Assembly: GCF_041146395.1 (NCBI RefSeq)
Contig: NC_090989.1
Span: forward strand, 244,642,843 to 244,706,842
Source of the DNA: Eulemur rufifrons
Taxonomy: Eukaryota; Chordata; Mammalia; Primates; Lemuridae
Reading direction: 5' to 3'
Length of the DNA stretch: 64,000 bases
Of the stretch, positions 47,211 through 59,440 are shown piece by piece. How positions within the stretch are numbered: position 1 is the first letter of the stretch; each line of letters begins with the position of its first letter. A program made the position numbers and the translations under genes. The notes below the pieces were generated by a model that saw only the letters and a list, made by a program, of their open reading frames with translations, was not told the origin of the DNA and searched no databases.

Positions 47211-47919
47211 AAATAATAAATGGAGTTGTTGAAATCTACAAAAATTAACAAGAAAGTCAGGTAAGCAGCTGTCTTATTGAAGTTAAACAGATTAGCCAAT
47301 ATCCACCAGTTAAAACTTAAAAGGATGGATTAAACTCTCCCTCTATTACTTCTTTTCTGATTGGGTTTTAGGGAAATCTGTTTTTGTGGATAAAGTCTGT
47401 TCAGGGTCAGCCCACGTGGTAGCCCACATGATGTAAGTTGAGAATAATTGGATTAACCTCATTTGCTACAACTCCAACAAGGACAAATCTTACGAGACTC
47501 AGTTTTAAGCCTCCTTTTAAAAATGTTAACATAACTTGAAGAATTAACTTATTAATTCCACCTCTATTCATTCATAATTAAAATGAATAGATTTATTTTC
47601 AGACAGTTTTTCCTTGTTGCTAAAGGAAATCAGTTGTCCAAAGGTAAAGCAATGGTTATTTTGATAAAGTTGAGAATAAATTAATGAATTGATTTTTAAA
47701 CATACAAAAATGACCAAAAACATTAAGTCTTTGCAGGGGGAAATCGATAGAGGCTATTAGTGAAACAAACAAAAATCATCAATTTAAAGACAACTATGTG
47801 GCAGCCTAGGGGTATTGGGTTCCTGAGTATTACTGGAGGACATAATGCTGGTGGGGTTGGAGAGGGGTGTGTTAGAGCACTCTAATGAATTTACTTGAGA
47901 AATTCAAACTTATGTCCAC
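47211..47919. other. Single-copy AT-rich DNA
   Basis: No feature recognised. Confidence 0.4.
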
Positions 47920-48181
47920 AAAATGACAAGTATAAAATTGTCTAGAGAAGGCTTACTCATAATAGCCAAAACCTGGAAACAGCAAAAAAAGAATAATAAA
48001 CAAATTACGGTGCATTCCATTCATACAATGAAAAACTACTCTGCAATAAAAAGTAACTTATTGACACATGAAATTACTCAAAATAGTATGTTAAGCAACA
48101 GAAGCTGGACACAAATAGTACATACTGTATGATTTATATTTACATGAAGAATAGGCTATACTAATACTAATATAAGGTGAT
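47920..48181 (+). mobile_element. Old L1 3' end, left part (interrupted by Alu)
   Basis: 'ggcttactcataatagccaaaacctggaaacagc', 'caatgaaaaactactctgcaataaaaagtaactt' and 'tatgttaagcaacagaagctggac' match the last part of old L1 ORF2 and its 3' UTR. It stops where the Alu target duplication begins and resumes at 48550. Confidence 0.75.
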
Positions 48182-48549
<368 letters not shown>

Positions 48550-48690
48550 GGTTGTTTCTTGGATAAGGAGTGAATAATGGTGGCAATTTTCTAGATAACG
48601 GAATGAGGGGAACTTTTTGGGTAATTGAACTGCTTTACATATTTTGTGTGTATAAAATTTATCTGACAAAATAAATTTTAAAACTAACCA
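48550..48690 (+). mobile_element. Old L1 3' UTR, right part
   Basis: Continuation of the L1 interrupted by the Alu: 'ggttgtttcttggataagg', 'taattgaactgctttacat' and 'tgacaaaataaattttaaaac' lead to its end. Confidence 0.6.
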
Positions 48691-49094
48691 ACTGGACTCG
48701 TGATATCTTTACATTTTATTGATATAAAATATCTAAGCAAAAAGTATCAAATATAAGACAAATAGTTAACAGCTTGTTCCAATTATAATAGAGGAGACTT
48801 TTCCTGTTTTAACAATTCAAAACCATTGGGGGAAAAATATCACATATTTTTCTTAGAACTAGAACTGCTGATTTTATTAACAATATTAAAAGACAAAAAT
48901 AAGAATATAAAAGATCTCATACTTATAAATTCATATTGCAACAAAGTAAAATTGGATACTTAAAAAGCATGATGTATGATTCTTGTACTTTAGAATATTT
49001 AACTCTTATTCTGAGCAAATGAAAAAATTTACATAGACAAAATTAGTAAAATTTCATTCAGTAATAAAAAAGGAATAGCTATAAAAAGAAAAGC
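48691..49094. other. AT-rich single-copy DNA
   Basis: No feature recognised. Confidence 0.4.
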
Positions 49095-49230
49095 TTCTTT
49101 TGGAAACAAACGTACTGGATTCAAATCCAAGGTTTACCTGTTATTCTCCATGTTACCCTGAGTAATGTATTTAATGAATCTGAATGTATTTCCTCATTTA
49201 AAAAATTTGAAAAAATAATATCAACCATCC
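49095..49230 (+). mobile_element. MIR fragment
   Basis: 'actggattcaaatccaaggtttacctgttattctccatgttaccctgagtaatgtatttaatg' is colinear with the MIR tRNA-like and core regions ('gggttcgaatccc...tgtgaccttgggcaagttacttaac'). Confidence 0.7.
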
Positions 49231-49837
49231 AAGATTATTTTGCAATCTAAAATCATTTCAATATCACAATATTATATAGCAGCAACAGCAAATGTTATTT
49301 TTAGAATCCAGCCTTCTCTCAAGATAGCATTTAACTACTACAGAGTAGCTATTAAGATGTTAGAGTTGTTTGTCTAGGATTTGGAAATTTAAGGTAGAAA
49401 TTAATAACTTGATTATTGGAGACTTGCCATTAATATTATATCTCCAGCTATTTCATCCTTTGCATTTGCAAAATCTGTAGCAGAATCTTGATACTTCCTT
49501 TGAAAGTACAGAGGAAAACATTATTTTCATTAGTAACGGCTTAAAGATTATTCTGCTTACTGTAGTTTCTGACCAAGTTTGCAATTGCTACTGAATTTTG
49601 GACAGTTCTTGCTAGCTATGTAATCTTAAGTAATGACCTGAAAGCTTTAGCAGGTAGCATCCACCTTCATTTATATGCCCTTGTCCAAAGAAAATTTCTT
49701 TTCACTAGGTTTGAAACATCAGGAAAGTTGAAGTACAGAGACGTAAGTGGGGACAACTCTCTTAACTTAAAGGAATTGAAACCACACTGTTGATAAATTC
49801 GGTAATGAATATTAGAGGAAGATCTCACTAAATCTCT
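49231..49837. other. Single-copy DNA
   Basis: No feature recognised. Confidence 0.4.
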
Positions 49838-49972
49838 AGGGTCTCCATTTTCCTCATTTGGAGAGTGGAGATTGACAATTTTACCTAAGATATTTAATGT
49901 GGGTTTTAAATAAACTAAATGTAAAAAATACCTGCCAAGTGCTTATAGAATGGGAGCTCAATAAATGTGAAT
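49838..49972 (+). mobile_element. MIR fragment, 3' part
   Basis: 'ctccattttcctcatttggagagtggagat' and 'cctgccaagtgcttatagaatgggagctcaataaatgtg' match the MIR core and tail. Confidence 0.65.
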
Positions 49973-51364
49973 TTTCCCCCATTCTCAGTAAAGCAGATTG
50001 TTTCTATAGACATGCTCTATAATATAGATTCTATTCGCCTTTTAAACTGAAAATGTTGTTTGCGATATGCCCATGGAAGACAGGGCACACCTAACACACT
50101 TGTTTCTGCTCTGCTTCTTAAACACATATATTATGCCATACCATAAATGAACATTGTGATAAAAAAAAAAAACCTTCTGGCAAAACTGGTAAGCTAAATT
50201 ACTTAATGAATTTTAAACTAAGTTTCAAAGAAAATCCCTTATGTTTTTCCTATCTATGGGTCGTACTGTGAATTATGGATAGAATTGCTAAGTTCTTTCC
50301 TCCTATTTTAGCTATGCCAACTTTTTGGGCTTCTTCAATAATTAGTTTAAGAGGAAATAGAAAATTCAGGGAGACTTATTTCACACAAAGATAGTGAACA
50401 TATGGAATAAATTGCTAACTGAGGCCATTGGAGCAGATAATATAATTTAGTTTAGCAGAACAAAATTTATTTCTAAAGGAGGGTGAAGATAGCAGGAAGG
50501 AACTAGAGAGAATTGATGCCAGTGGCTTAGAGAATGTCAGATAAACCCAGATGAAGGAGGTTTTCTTATGCTTACATGGCCTCTCCCCCACTTCTGCCTT
50601 GGTATTCTTTATGTCTTTAGGATCCTTTAATTTTCTAGAAAAGAATATAACTGTGACTAGCTTAGCAAAAATTGCTGCTGTATACCATAATGCATGCTAT
50701 AAACCATGCAGGGATCTTAAAGTGCATAATCGGGCTGCAGATGGCACTGTTAATTTCTATTACAGACTGTAAAATCACGAGGGAGATAGTGTTTGCCTCA
50801 CTGCCTCACTGTTCTACAAGAATGATTTTTGATAGTTTCCCTTACTGCACAGCTTTTCTGCAAAGTGTTTGTCTTTTAGAAAGGCCAAAAGGAAGTTACT
50901 GGTTTTTAAAAATCTGTGCAAAACTGGCAAGCTGTTCTGGGCCCTGCCCCCTGCAGTCCCCAGTTTCCTAGCTTTATTTAGGGAAGGCACGGGTATCTGT
51001 TCATTCAGAATGAAGCAGGCCTTCTTATGGGCTTTGGGAATTTATAAAAAAAACCCAACTATCTGTTTCATACCAAACGTAGAGTATAATATGAAATTAT
51101 ACCCATGAAGCTTCTTTTGAGGATGGAGAATTTAAATAAGGGTCAGTTATTAGAAGTATATACACACACATATAAAAGCAAACAGATTTTGCTTTGTTTT
51201 GCCACATGATTCTATATTCTTCAATGCAATTTTGCCTGCAGTAATGTCTCCCATCTGGTTTCACCCAACAAGCTATAGTATTTTTAAGTCTGTAAATTTG
51301 AAACCTTCAAACTACAAATTCAAGAAACCCTTCTGGCTAACCTTTCAAATGAGCTATTTGTAAG
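49973..51364. other. Single-copy DNA; overlapping plus frames at 50551-51108
   Basis: Three plus-strand frames (50551-50772, 50672-50971, 50869-51108) overlap in different frames across 560 bp of less AT-rich sequence. None has a product I recognise. No splice acceptor/donor pair or poly(A) signal ties them together. A conserved non-coding element or a broken retrocopy is possible. The rest is AT-rich with nothing seen. Confidence 0.3.
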
Positions 51365-51578
51365 GCATAGGCTTTGGAATCAGGAGACCTGGCTTCGGTT
51401 CTTAGAAGCATCACCTAATATGTGTGTGATAGTATAGTCTCCCTACCCCTTATGTTTCTTTGCTATAATGGCTAAAATATATAATTTATTGGGGTCTTTT
51501 GAGATTAAACAAAATAATGTATGTAAAGGGCTTAGCATAAGCCAAAGCATGTGGTAAGCCCATAATGACTAAGAATCT
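51365..51578 (+). mobile_element. MIR, nearly complete
   Basis: 'aggctttggaatcaggagacctggcttcgg', 'atgtgtgtgatagtatag', 'gagattaaacaaaataatgtatgtaaagggcttagcataag' and 'gtggtaagcccataatg' follow the MIR from head to tail. Confidence 0.85.
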
Positions 51579-52529
51579 GCTTTTGTATGTGTTTTATCCA
51601 CATTTAAATATTCTAAGCGAATTTGATACAGATATCCAAGTGCTTCATTTCCCATGAAAATACACTCATTTTATTCCAACACTGAGTTCTTTTTGCCATA
51701 GACCAGGTGAAGAATGTTATTTAAGAATGCCTCACTTTTAAGACTTTGCTCCAAATTGTGCAGACCCAAGCCATTGTAAATTGAAAAGCATTCACCTGAA
51801 GAGTGTAAACGGGATTAAAGAACAGAAACATGTCTAAAATGTGAGTAAGACTAAGACATATTAATAGAAAAGACGCTGAGAATTATCCATGTGTTTATTG
51901 TTTTGCCTTACTACTGTTGATTTAAACAATTAATTGAATACATGATGGTTCGAAAATGATTTTAAGCCAAACTTTGAAGCAAGTACTCCCTGCAAATATC
52001 ATTGCCTTTCACCAATGTGGCTGTCACCTCCAGGCAGGGTTAGGCAACATACAGAAGTTGGTTTGCCCCAAATTAATCAATATTCTAGGAATGAATCACT
52101 TCATATTTTAAATAGGGCTTTACTAATGATCAAGACAATACAATATCAGTAGTCTCGTATCTCAATTGTGATGATTTAATCTTTTAGGATAAGTCATTAG
52201 ATGATTCTAGTTAAGATTATGAGTATGGACTTAAAAATAATTGTATTTTCTCACAAAATAATATTGCATATAGTCATAATGTGCTGCTTTTCTCTCTTGT
52301 GTCTATACTTTCATTTTCTAACCTCAAATAGTCATTATATGAAGAAGCAATTTTTCTTGGTCCTTTCTTGATATCCAGACTCACAATAACAACTTTCACT
52401 GAACAACTCACCTTGATGTATAATAGACAGTATAAACACAACACATTTAAATCTTATTAACTCTCCACTGAGAATCTCCTCTACCTCTTCACTGTCCTAC
52501 TGGCATTTTTTTTTTATAAATGGCATTCA
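51579..52529. other. AT-rich single-copy DNA
   Basis: No feature recognised in about 950 bp. Confidence 0.4.
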
Positions 52530-52655
52530 TGCAGCAGACTCATTCAACCAAATTTATAAAGCTCATACCATGTGCCAAAACAGTACCAAATGTCAGAGAT
52601 ACAAAAATGAACAGTATTAAAGTGGTATCTGCTCTCAAAGACCTTACGTGCTAAG
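52530..52655 (-). mobile_element. L2 3' end, antisense
   Basis: 'ctcattcaaccaaatttataaagctcataccatgtgcc', 'agagatacaaaaatgaacag' and 'ctgctctcaaagaccttacgtgc' fit the reversed L2 terminus. Confidence 0.65.
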
Positions 52656-52724
52656 AGAAAGAGACAAAAGGGTTTGTTGTTTTTTTTTAAATCACAATTT
52701 AGGATGATAAATAATCCACCCGAA

Positions 52725-53110
52725 GCAAATATTTTTGACAGCTTTGTTCAGATATAACTTATACACCATAGTGTTTACTTGTCTCAAGTATGCAAAATAA
52801 TAGTGATTAGTATATCCACAGAGTTGTGCAAACATGACCAAAATCTAATTTTAGAACATTTTTAACAGTAACCATTGACGCCCAGCCTCCCACCCCACCA
52901 TGTACCCTAAGCAACCACTAATCTTCATTCTTTCTCTATAGGTAGTCGTATGCTGTACATTTTATATAAATGGAATCATACAATATGCAGTCTATTGTGA
53001 GTATATTTTATGACTTGGCATAATGTTTTCAAAGTTTATCCATGTGGCATTTATCAACAATTCATTCCTTTTATTTTCAAATAATTTTTATTTTATGGAT
53101 ATATCAAATA
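52725..53110 (-). mobile_element. L1M (L1MA/MB-like) 3' UTR, antisense
   Basis: Very clear reversed 3' UTR: 'gttcagatataacttatacaccatag', 'agtatatccacagagttgtgcaaacatgacc', 'taagcaaccactaatcttcattctttctc', 'taaatggaatcatacaatatgc', 'ttggcataatgttttcaaagtttatccatgtggc' and 'attcctttt'. Confidence 0.88.
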
Positions 53111-54689
53111 TTTGATCCAGTAATTTTGAATTTCCTAAACCAACCTGAGCATTTGAGAGGTTACAGATAAACATATCTAGCTATATCTGTATCTATATCT
53201 ATATGTATCTATTGATATATACCTACCTACAATTTTTCTGTCAATAGCCCCATAAAGCACCTTCCTTAAGGTACTCCAATCTTGTCAAGAATTTAAAAGA
53301 TTGATAATGTCTATTACTACTGGGGACATGGCTTGCTGCACACTTTTTGGAGGGGGCTTGACACTACAAACCTCAACATTGAATGTTCTTAATCTTTTAA
53401 CATACCATAAGGAAATAATTTGAAATGCATAAAAATGTATGTACAAAAATATTTTTGGTTGTGCTGTTTAAAAGAGTTTAACATTGAAAGCCAATTCTCA
53501 ACATTAACAGATTGTCTACAAAAGCATAAGTGTATAATCATATTAATGAATATGCCTCAGTAATTAAAATGAGAATGTAGATTTCTATCTGATGGCATAG
53601 TGACAAATATTATATCACTAAAAGCAAAACGTGTACATTATGCCTATAGTGAAGTCATGTTGAAGGCGGATAGATTTAGATATCTGTATGTTTAGCTAGC
53701 AAGCTAGTTACCTACGTATGCTCTTAACTACAAATGGAAGATTAGTGAGTGTAGGTAGGATGGGGATGATTATTGGCACAGGAGAGTGGTAAGAAAAGCT
53801 TTTATAGCATTAACAAGTAGGCTCAGGTGCCAATAGATACACAGAGGTGAAAGGTAGGGTCTTGGATTTATAGAGGCGATATCAGGGATTTGTAATTTAG
53901 GCATTGTCCCATACACACATGCAGCTGGAGGACCTTCAGAGAGTGTATAGACTTTGAGGAGGAAAATAAATAAATAAATAACTTGGTTTGGTTTTTAAAC
54001 TTGTTATTGACCAGGATGATAAAATCTAGGAAGTAGTTGATGAGGAAAACAGGATCCTTGTGCATTTTTTGAATAGAGGAGTGACCCAGGCAAGGGGGGA
54101 CAAGTATGCTTGCAGATATCTAGCATAAACCCTGTGAGACTGGGACTAATCCATTCTGACGGTGGGAGAAAACATATGGCAACTCACCTGGTGTTTGCAG
54201 AAGTTAAGCCCCCACAAAGTGGGAGGGGCAACCCTGGCTCTCTCGGTTACCCAGGATGGGCAATAAATGCTAGCTATTATAGGATTGTGAAATTTGAAAA
54301 GCTAACTTCCTTATTCAAAGATCAGAGGGGACTTTCAGGTGTATCTAGCCACTGGCTCAAGGATTAAAATTGGTTTTGCCAGAAAAGGCAAAAATCACCT
54401 GTAGCAGGAAGATAATTTTCATGTCTGAAAATCACATGCACAGTGAGTTTGAGACTGCCAGTCATCAGCTAAGATGGAGAAGAACTCAGGAAACTGACGT
54501 GAGCAGTTAGAGACATGGGCTTCCTGAAATGTATACAAGTGTTGCTGCTCTTAGAGAACCTTTGTTTCTCAGCAAAAGTTTACAGTCTACAAGACAAAGG
54601 GAGCTAAATAGTATCAATTAAGACTTTAAGATTTTAAATGTGAAAGAGATGTTAGAGAGATCATATTTTAAACACTACATGTTAAGAAA
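53111..54689. other. Single-copy DNA, about 1.6 kb
   Basis: Short ATCT-type run at 53178-53218 and an AAAT run at 53966-53983. The 85-codon frame at 54110-54367 (+) is glycine- and serine-containing but has no homologue I recognise and no gene structure around it. Confidence 0.35.
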
Positions 54690-54772
54690 AGTTTGAATAC
54701 CCTTACATGGATCAATATATGTAATCCTTATAACCACCCTCTGAGGTAGGTATTATAAATTGGATAGCATTT
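54690..54772 (-). mobile_element. MIR fragment, antisense
   Basis: 'taatccttataaccaccctctgaggtaggtattataaattgg' matches the reversed MIR core ('taatcctcacaacaaccctatgaggtaggtattatta'). Confidence 0.65.
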
Positions 54773-55437
54773 TTAAATTGTATGTGTTCAGTTTACTTGT
54801 TGGAAATAAATCTGTCCTTGATTATCATTATTTTTCCTTGATTGTGCAAGCATATTTAAAATATTTAAGGTAATTTTTGTGTTCATGTATTCCAGAGGTT
54901 AGTTAAATGTGTACATATTTTCACTTGCAAAATGGTAGCCTGATTCTTTTTGAAGCTTATGCTTGAAACTGAAATATGTAGTGGATGGGGTGCTATAAAT
55001 TAACCCCAATGTTCAGAAAAGTTTTCTCAGCCTGTTACTTGAATTTCACTTCCTACTCTGCCCTTCACTATGTCTAGATTGGATGTGGAACAAAGAGTCA
55101 CAAATGTCATTCACAAATATGTGCTGTTAAGCCATTATAGTGCACACTAGCCTGAGGTTGCTCACTCATTTCATCAAGCAAGTCCTACAAACGTTACCTT
55201 CCAACTTACCACTTCACTTATGAGTATCCCATGATTTCAAGCATGTGGTTTTGCACCTTGGCCTGTCATTTTCAAGACTCACTTAGGATTAAGGTAATTT
55301 ATTATATTCTTCCTAAACCCTATCCATAATGACACCATCTATGCAGCTGCTCTTATATGCAGACCAATCTTACCATCATAATATATACATTATCATCTCT
55401 GCAAATGCAATTTCTCAATGTTCCCACAACTCCATGT
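54773..55437. other. AT-rich single-copy DNA
   Basis: No feature recognised. Confidence 0.4.
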
Positions 55438-55680
55438 TCTTTTTTTCTCTTTTCTTTATGCCTCTTTCTCTTTTCTTTCCCCTCCCTTCCTTCCTTCCTT
55501 CCTCTCTCCTTCCTTCCTTCCTTTCTTTCTTTCTTCTCATCTCTTTCTTTCTGTGTATCTTTTTCTTTCTTTCTCACTTGTTTCTTTCCTCTCTCCTTTC
55601 TTTTCTTTTTCCTTCCTTCATATCATTCTTTTTTCCTTCACTCTTTCTCTCCCTCTCTCTCTCTCTCTCATCCTTTTGCT
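55438..55680 (+). repeat. Long polypyrimidine tract (CCTT/CTTT/CT)
   Basis: About 240 bp made almost wholly of C and T on the plus strand, including an unbroken pyrimidine run of 78 bases (55461-55538) and a pure CT repeat near 55650-55669. Units grade from CCTT to CTTT to CT. It produces the window's longest open frame (133 codons, 55329-55730), rich in Ser, Phe and Leu, as well as four further overlapping frames. All are artefacts of composition. Such tracts can adopt triplex (H-DNA) structures. Confidence 0.95.
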
Positions 55681-56959
55681 CCCATCCCCCATTAGCATAT
55701 AAATTCTGTTTACAGCTACCAGTCTTCTGAAAAGAATTTCTCACCCTACTCTGCCTGGAAAACACACATCCATCTTTTGTATCTCAGCTGTTTTCTAAAG
55801 CTAATTTTATTATCTCCAATTTTTATTAATTTCTAAATAATAATTACATTGTATAATTTTTGTGCATACTATTCCCTACCACAAAAATTTTCCTTGCTCT
55901 TAACCCTTGGAAAGCAAGACTCCATAGCATACATTTTCATACTCAACATACTTAATAAAAATGTGGGTAAGACATAGGAATTGGTCAATGAGTATTCTTT
56001 AGTGAACAAATGAATGTCAATCAATGAGTAGTAATTGTGATGATTGGCATCACCATAAATGCGAGCCCTAACATGGTATCTTTTTCATATCCAAATAACA
56101 TGAAAATCTATTCTGAATAATATTGGCTTAAATATTTACATCTCACAACTTCAGAGAAGGACTCATGTCGGTAATCCAAAGAAAGTACGAAAAGAGTACA
56201 TTGATACATGCTTAAAGATAGACAAAAATGGCAATGTGGCCTGAAAAATCAAAAAAGAATACTCCTTACCGAGTGACCATCATACAAGGCATTATGAATG
56301 AGAACTCCAGAAGAGTAACATATTTCCCGCATAAATGACAAAATGTTATGGTTGACTTTGATCCTCAAATGATCCATAGGAATTTACTATTTCGAATTAT
56401 GACTTTTCATTTCACAATTGCATTTGTAGCAGTTATGTTTTATAAAAGTCATATTGTTCCTTTGTACACATAGTACTTGAGGAATAATTTATATGTTTCA
56501 GAGTGTTTGTCATAGATGGTTCTTAAATAAGATTGTCTTTCTCGGGAAGACAAAAAAAAAAAAAAAAAAAACACTACCCTCCTAATCAGGATAATAACAA
56601 GAACAAGTACAAAAATCATGCTGGCCAGAGCTTTTAAGAGCATCCTGAAATCCATGGGTTGCTGAAATGTTTGCTTCTGACAGGAACGAAAGCATATTTA
56701 ATCACTATACTCAATAATTTATTGGGACCATATAATCTTCACCATTGTGCATGTGGAAAAAGCAAAGGGCACTGTTGCTTTGAAAGCAAAGGACACAAGA
56801 TAGAGAACTAGCCTATGAGGCTATGGCAGCTTGCTATAAATGCAAGCTTGAAGCATGAATTTGAGACAGGAACATAAAAAAGTAAAAAGCCACTGGGAAG
56901 ATCAAAGGCTGCTAGGAGATGGTTTTGGTGGTAGTGGGTTGGAAGATGGGTAGGAGAAT
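55681..56959. other. Single-copy AT-rich DNA
   Basis: Poly(A) run at 56551-56570. No gene or repeat recognised; the minus frame at 56449-56655 crosses that run and is not a gene. Confidence 0.4.
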
Positions 56960-57391
56960 ATATAAGTCTTCTTGGGCTTCCATAATGAAACACCACAGAC
57001 TGGGTTACTTAAACAACAAAAATTTATTTCTTACAGTTTTGGAGGCTGGAAAGTCCAAGATCAAAGTGCCAGCTGATTCAGTGCCTGGTGAGGACTTTCT
57101 TCATGGCTTGGAGATGGCCCTCTTCTTGCTGTGTTCTTACCTGACCTCTTATTTTTATGGTTGTGGGAGGAGAGAGAGAGAGAGGGAGGGAGAGAGAGAG
57201 GGAGAGAGAGAGAGATAGATATCTGTCTCTTCTTATAAGGACACTAATCCTATCTGATCAGGACCCTACCCTTATGACTTCAATTACTCTATCTTACTTC
57301 TGTAAAGGACCTATCTCCAAACATAGTCACATTGGAAGTTCAGGCTTCAACATGCGCATTTTAATTGGACACAAACATTCAATCCGTAACA
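56960..57391 (-). mobile_element. MLT1 (ERVL-MaLR) LTR, antisense
   Basis: The reversed MLT1 consensus is readable: 'gggcttccataatgaaacaccacagactgggttactt', 'aacaacaaaaatttatttcttacagttttggaggctgg', 'agatcaaagtgccagctgattc', 'tcttataaggacactaatcc', 'ctatctccaaacatagtcacattgg' and 'tccgtaaca' at its end. A GA tract has expanded inside it (57169-57223). Frames at 56919-57218 and 57157-57492 are LTR sequence. Confidence 0.85.
57169..57223 (+). repeat. (GA)n expansion inside the LTR
   Basis: About 55 purine-only bases of GAGAGG/GAGA units, interrupting the MLT1 homology. It encodes alternating Arg/Glu in two spurious frames. Confidence 0.92.
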
Positions 57392-58498
57392 GGGAAAAAT
57401 TTTTAATTTCTGTTCTTTTCTCTCCCCTACATTGCCTTGGAAAGATTGAAGCCTGCCTCTTTGGAGAAGATACAGGGAGCTGTTCAGGCTGACTTATGTC
57501 CTTGGTACAATATTACAATAGGTAAAAATTTTGCTGATGAGAGAAGCTGATTAAAATAGGTAAAGAAAACCTCCCTGAGATGTTTGTTTACCCTCTACCT
57601 TCTTGTCCATCAACCTCCAAGGTGTGTTGATTACATCTTGAAGAGATTGTCTCTCCCTGATGCTACTGCTTCATAAATATTTGAAAGAGAATTCCTCACA
57701 GATGAAGGATTTAAAAGTGAATCTCTGACAGCAGTCAATATGCAAGGGTAATGAACAATGCTTCAGTGTTGCCCAAGGCTCCTCATTTTGGAGATCCTCC
57801 CTGCCTCTCTTCCGTAAACTCACATGTAGGAGTGCAAATGAGAGCTTGACCTTCAAACTTTCCTTAATGTATATTGTGAAATGGAAGCTGAATTCTCCCA
57901 TGAATTTATAGACCAGAGGAGGACAAGCTCTGTTTAACAAACAAGCAAACAAAATCTGAAAAATATATACTGAAAGTATACTGAAATCTGAAAATATATA
58001 GACCACAATTTTAAAATAGGCTTAATAACTATCCTTAAAACAGAATTAAGGGCATTTTGAAGCAGAAATATTCTAAAAAAACAATGAGAATTGGAATAAA
58101 AGAACACATAGCACAGTTAAATTCAGTCAAAGAATGAATTGGTGAGCTGAAAGACTGGATTGCAAGACTTTTTAAGATATGAACAGGAATGTTTAAAGAA
58201 GAAGTGATATGGAGGGAAAATATATACATAACATCATTATAAAAATAAGAGTCTCAAAATAAAAGAAATAGTGAAGAAAAACAATGAGATAATTTTTGTG
58301 TTCAATATGCTTCTATCTATGCTGTATTTAAAGCAAGAAAGAATAAATGGTGTGCTGAATTATAAACATGCCTATAGCAAGGAATAAATTGTTCATAGAA
58401 CCAGAGTACTTCTGATATGTTGACATACATTAAACCCATTGTAGGAGAGAATTAGATCCAGGTCATTGTATACATGGATATATTTGTTGGGAAGTGGT
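57392..58498. other. Single-copy DNA, about 1.1 kb
   Basis: The 111-codon minus frame at 57671-58006 is long for this window, but I recognise no product and see no supporting structure. Otherwise nothing is seen. Confidence 0.35.

Positions 58499-58501
<3 letters not shown>

Positions 58502-58529
<28 letters not shown>
58502..58529 (+). repeat. (CT)n microsatellite
   Basis: About 13 perfect CT units followed by a short TA run. Confidence 0.95.
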
Positions 58530-58533
<4 letters not shown>

Positions 58534-59044
58534 TAATCCATGGACCACTGAAAGGATCCACATTCACCCAAGAGACACACTCACAAAATATTTTGATCAA
58601 ATAAACCACTCTATGACCTCTCAATTGTAATCAATTAAAAAAGTAAATAAACTGTTTCCCAGGAGTTACATGATTAAATATTTCTATGAGTAGTGTTAAT
58701 TGAAATCAGACTATAACCATGTGGAAGAAACCCATAGACACCTGAGCCACTGAACTCCACTTTGCTGTTAGTCTCCAGTTCAAATGGGAAAGACCCCTAA
58801 AGTTATCTTGTCAACTCAGAATTACAGTAACTGAGAATATTTTCTCCAAACATTCATAAAAGAAAAGGAAATAGACATCATTAAGTGGAAATTTTTATTT
58901 GACTATAATGGTTTGGATAATGGGTCACATATTAAATTAATATTACAATGGGCAACACAGGTTAGTATAACCATTAATTATTACAGATAACTTTATTAAA
59001 ATGTGAATTACATGCTTAAGGGTAATACCTTGTTACATGTCTCT
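58530..59044. other. AT-rich single-copy DNA
   Basis: No feature recognised. Confidence 0.4.
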
Positions 59045-59240
59045 TGGTGTGTTTAAAACCTAAATTCCATCAGGGCAGGGATTATATAAATCCAGTTTAC
59101 AATGACATAACCAATGCTGAGTTACTAAAATAGAAGCTCCCAGAGAATGAAAAGTTTATCTATTTGTTTCACCAATATTTTGAACCATGTCCTAGCTCAG
59201 AGTAAGCATCAATCAACAGACTTTGAATGAATAAATACAT
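59045..59240 (+). mobile_element. L2 3' end, possibly two copies
   Basis: 'aaattccatcagggcagggatt' and, 70 bp later, 'gaagctcccagagaatgaaaag' both match the L2 segment 'gaagctccatgagggcaggg', so two tails may lie side by side. The second continues 'cctagctcagagtaagcatcaatcaac' and ends 'gaatgaataaatac'. Confidence 0.65.
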
Positions 59241-59337
59241 GAATTAATGGTAGGCAGATAATAAATATGTTAAAACCATCAGTGTTTATACTAATAGTTA
59301 TTCTTGATAATGTTTCTAAAGAATTTGAAAAATTATT

Positions 59338-59440
59338 CAACATTTACTGAGCACCAACTGTGTGTTAGACATGCACATAGGCTGTATTTTGTGATTTGTT
59401 TTTATTATCACTTCGTGTAATAGGGATACATTAGGGGGAA
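59338..59440 (-). mobile_element. MIR fragment, antisense
   Basis: 'tttactgagcaccaactgtgtgttagacatgc' is the reversed end of MIR. The core beyond it is degraded. Confidence 0.5.

Noticed and set aside
54110..54367. 85-codon plus frame with Gly/Ser/Pro-rich part
   Set aside because: No homologue recognised and no splice or poly(A) context; too little to call.
55329..55730. Longest open frame in the window (133 codons, plus strand), with overlapping frames on both strands
   Set aside because: It is created by the CCTT/CTTT/CT tract. Low-complexity Ser/Phe/Leu composition and similar frames in other phases show it is not a gene.
57671..58006. 111-codon minus-strand frame
   Set aside because: No recognised homologue and no gene structure around it.
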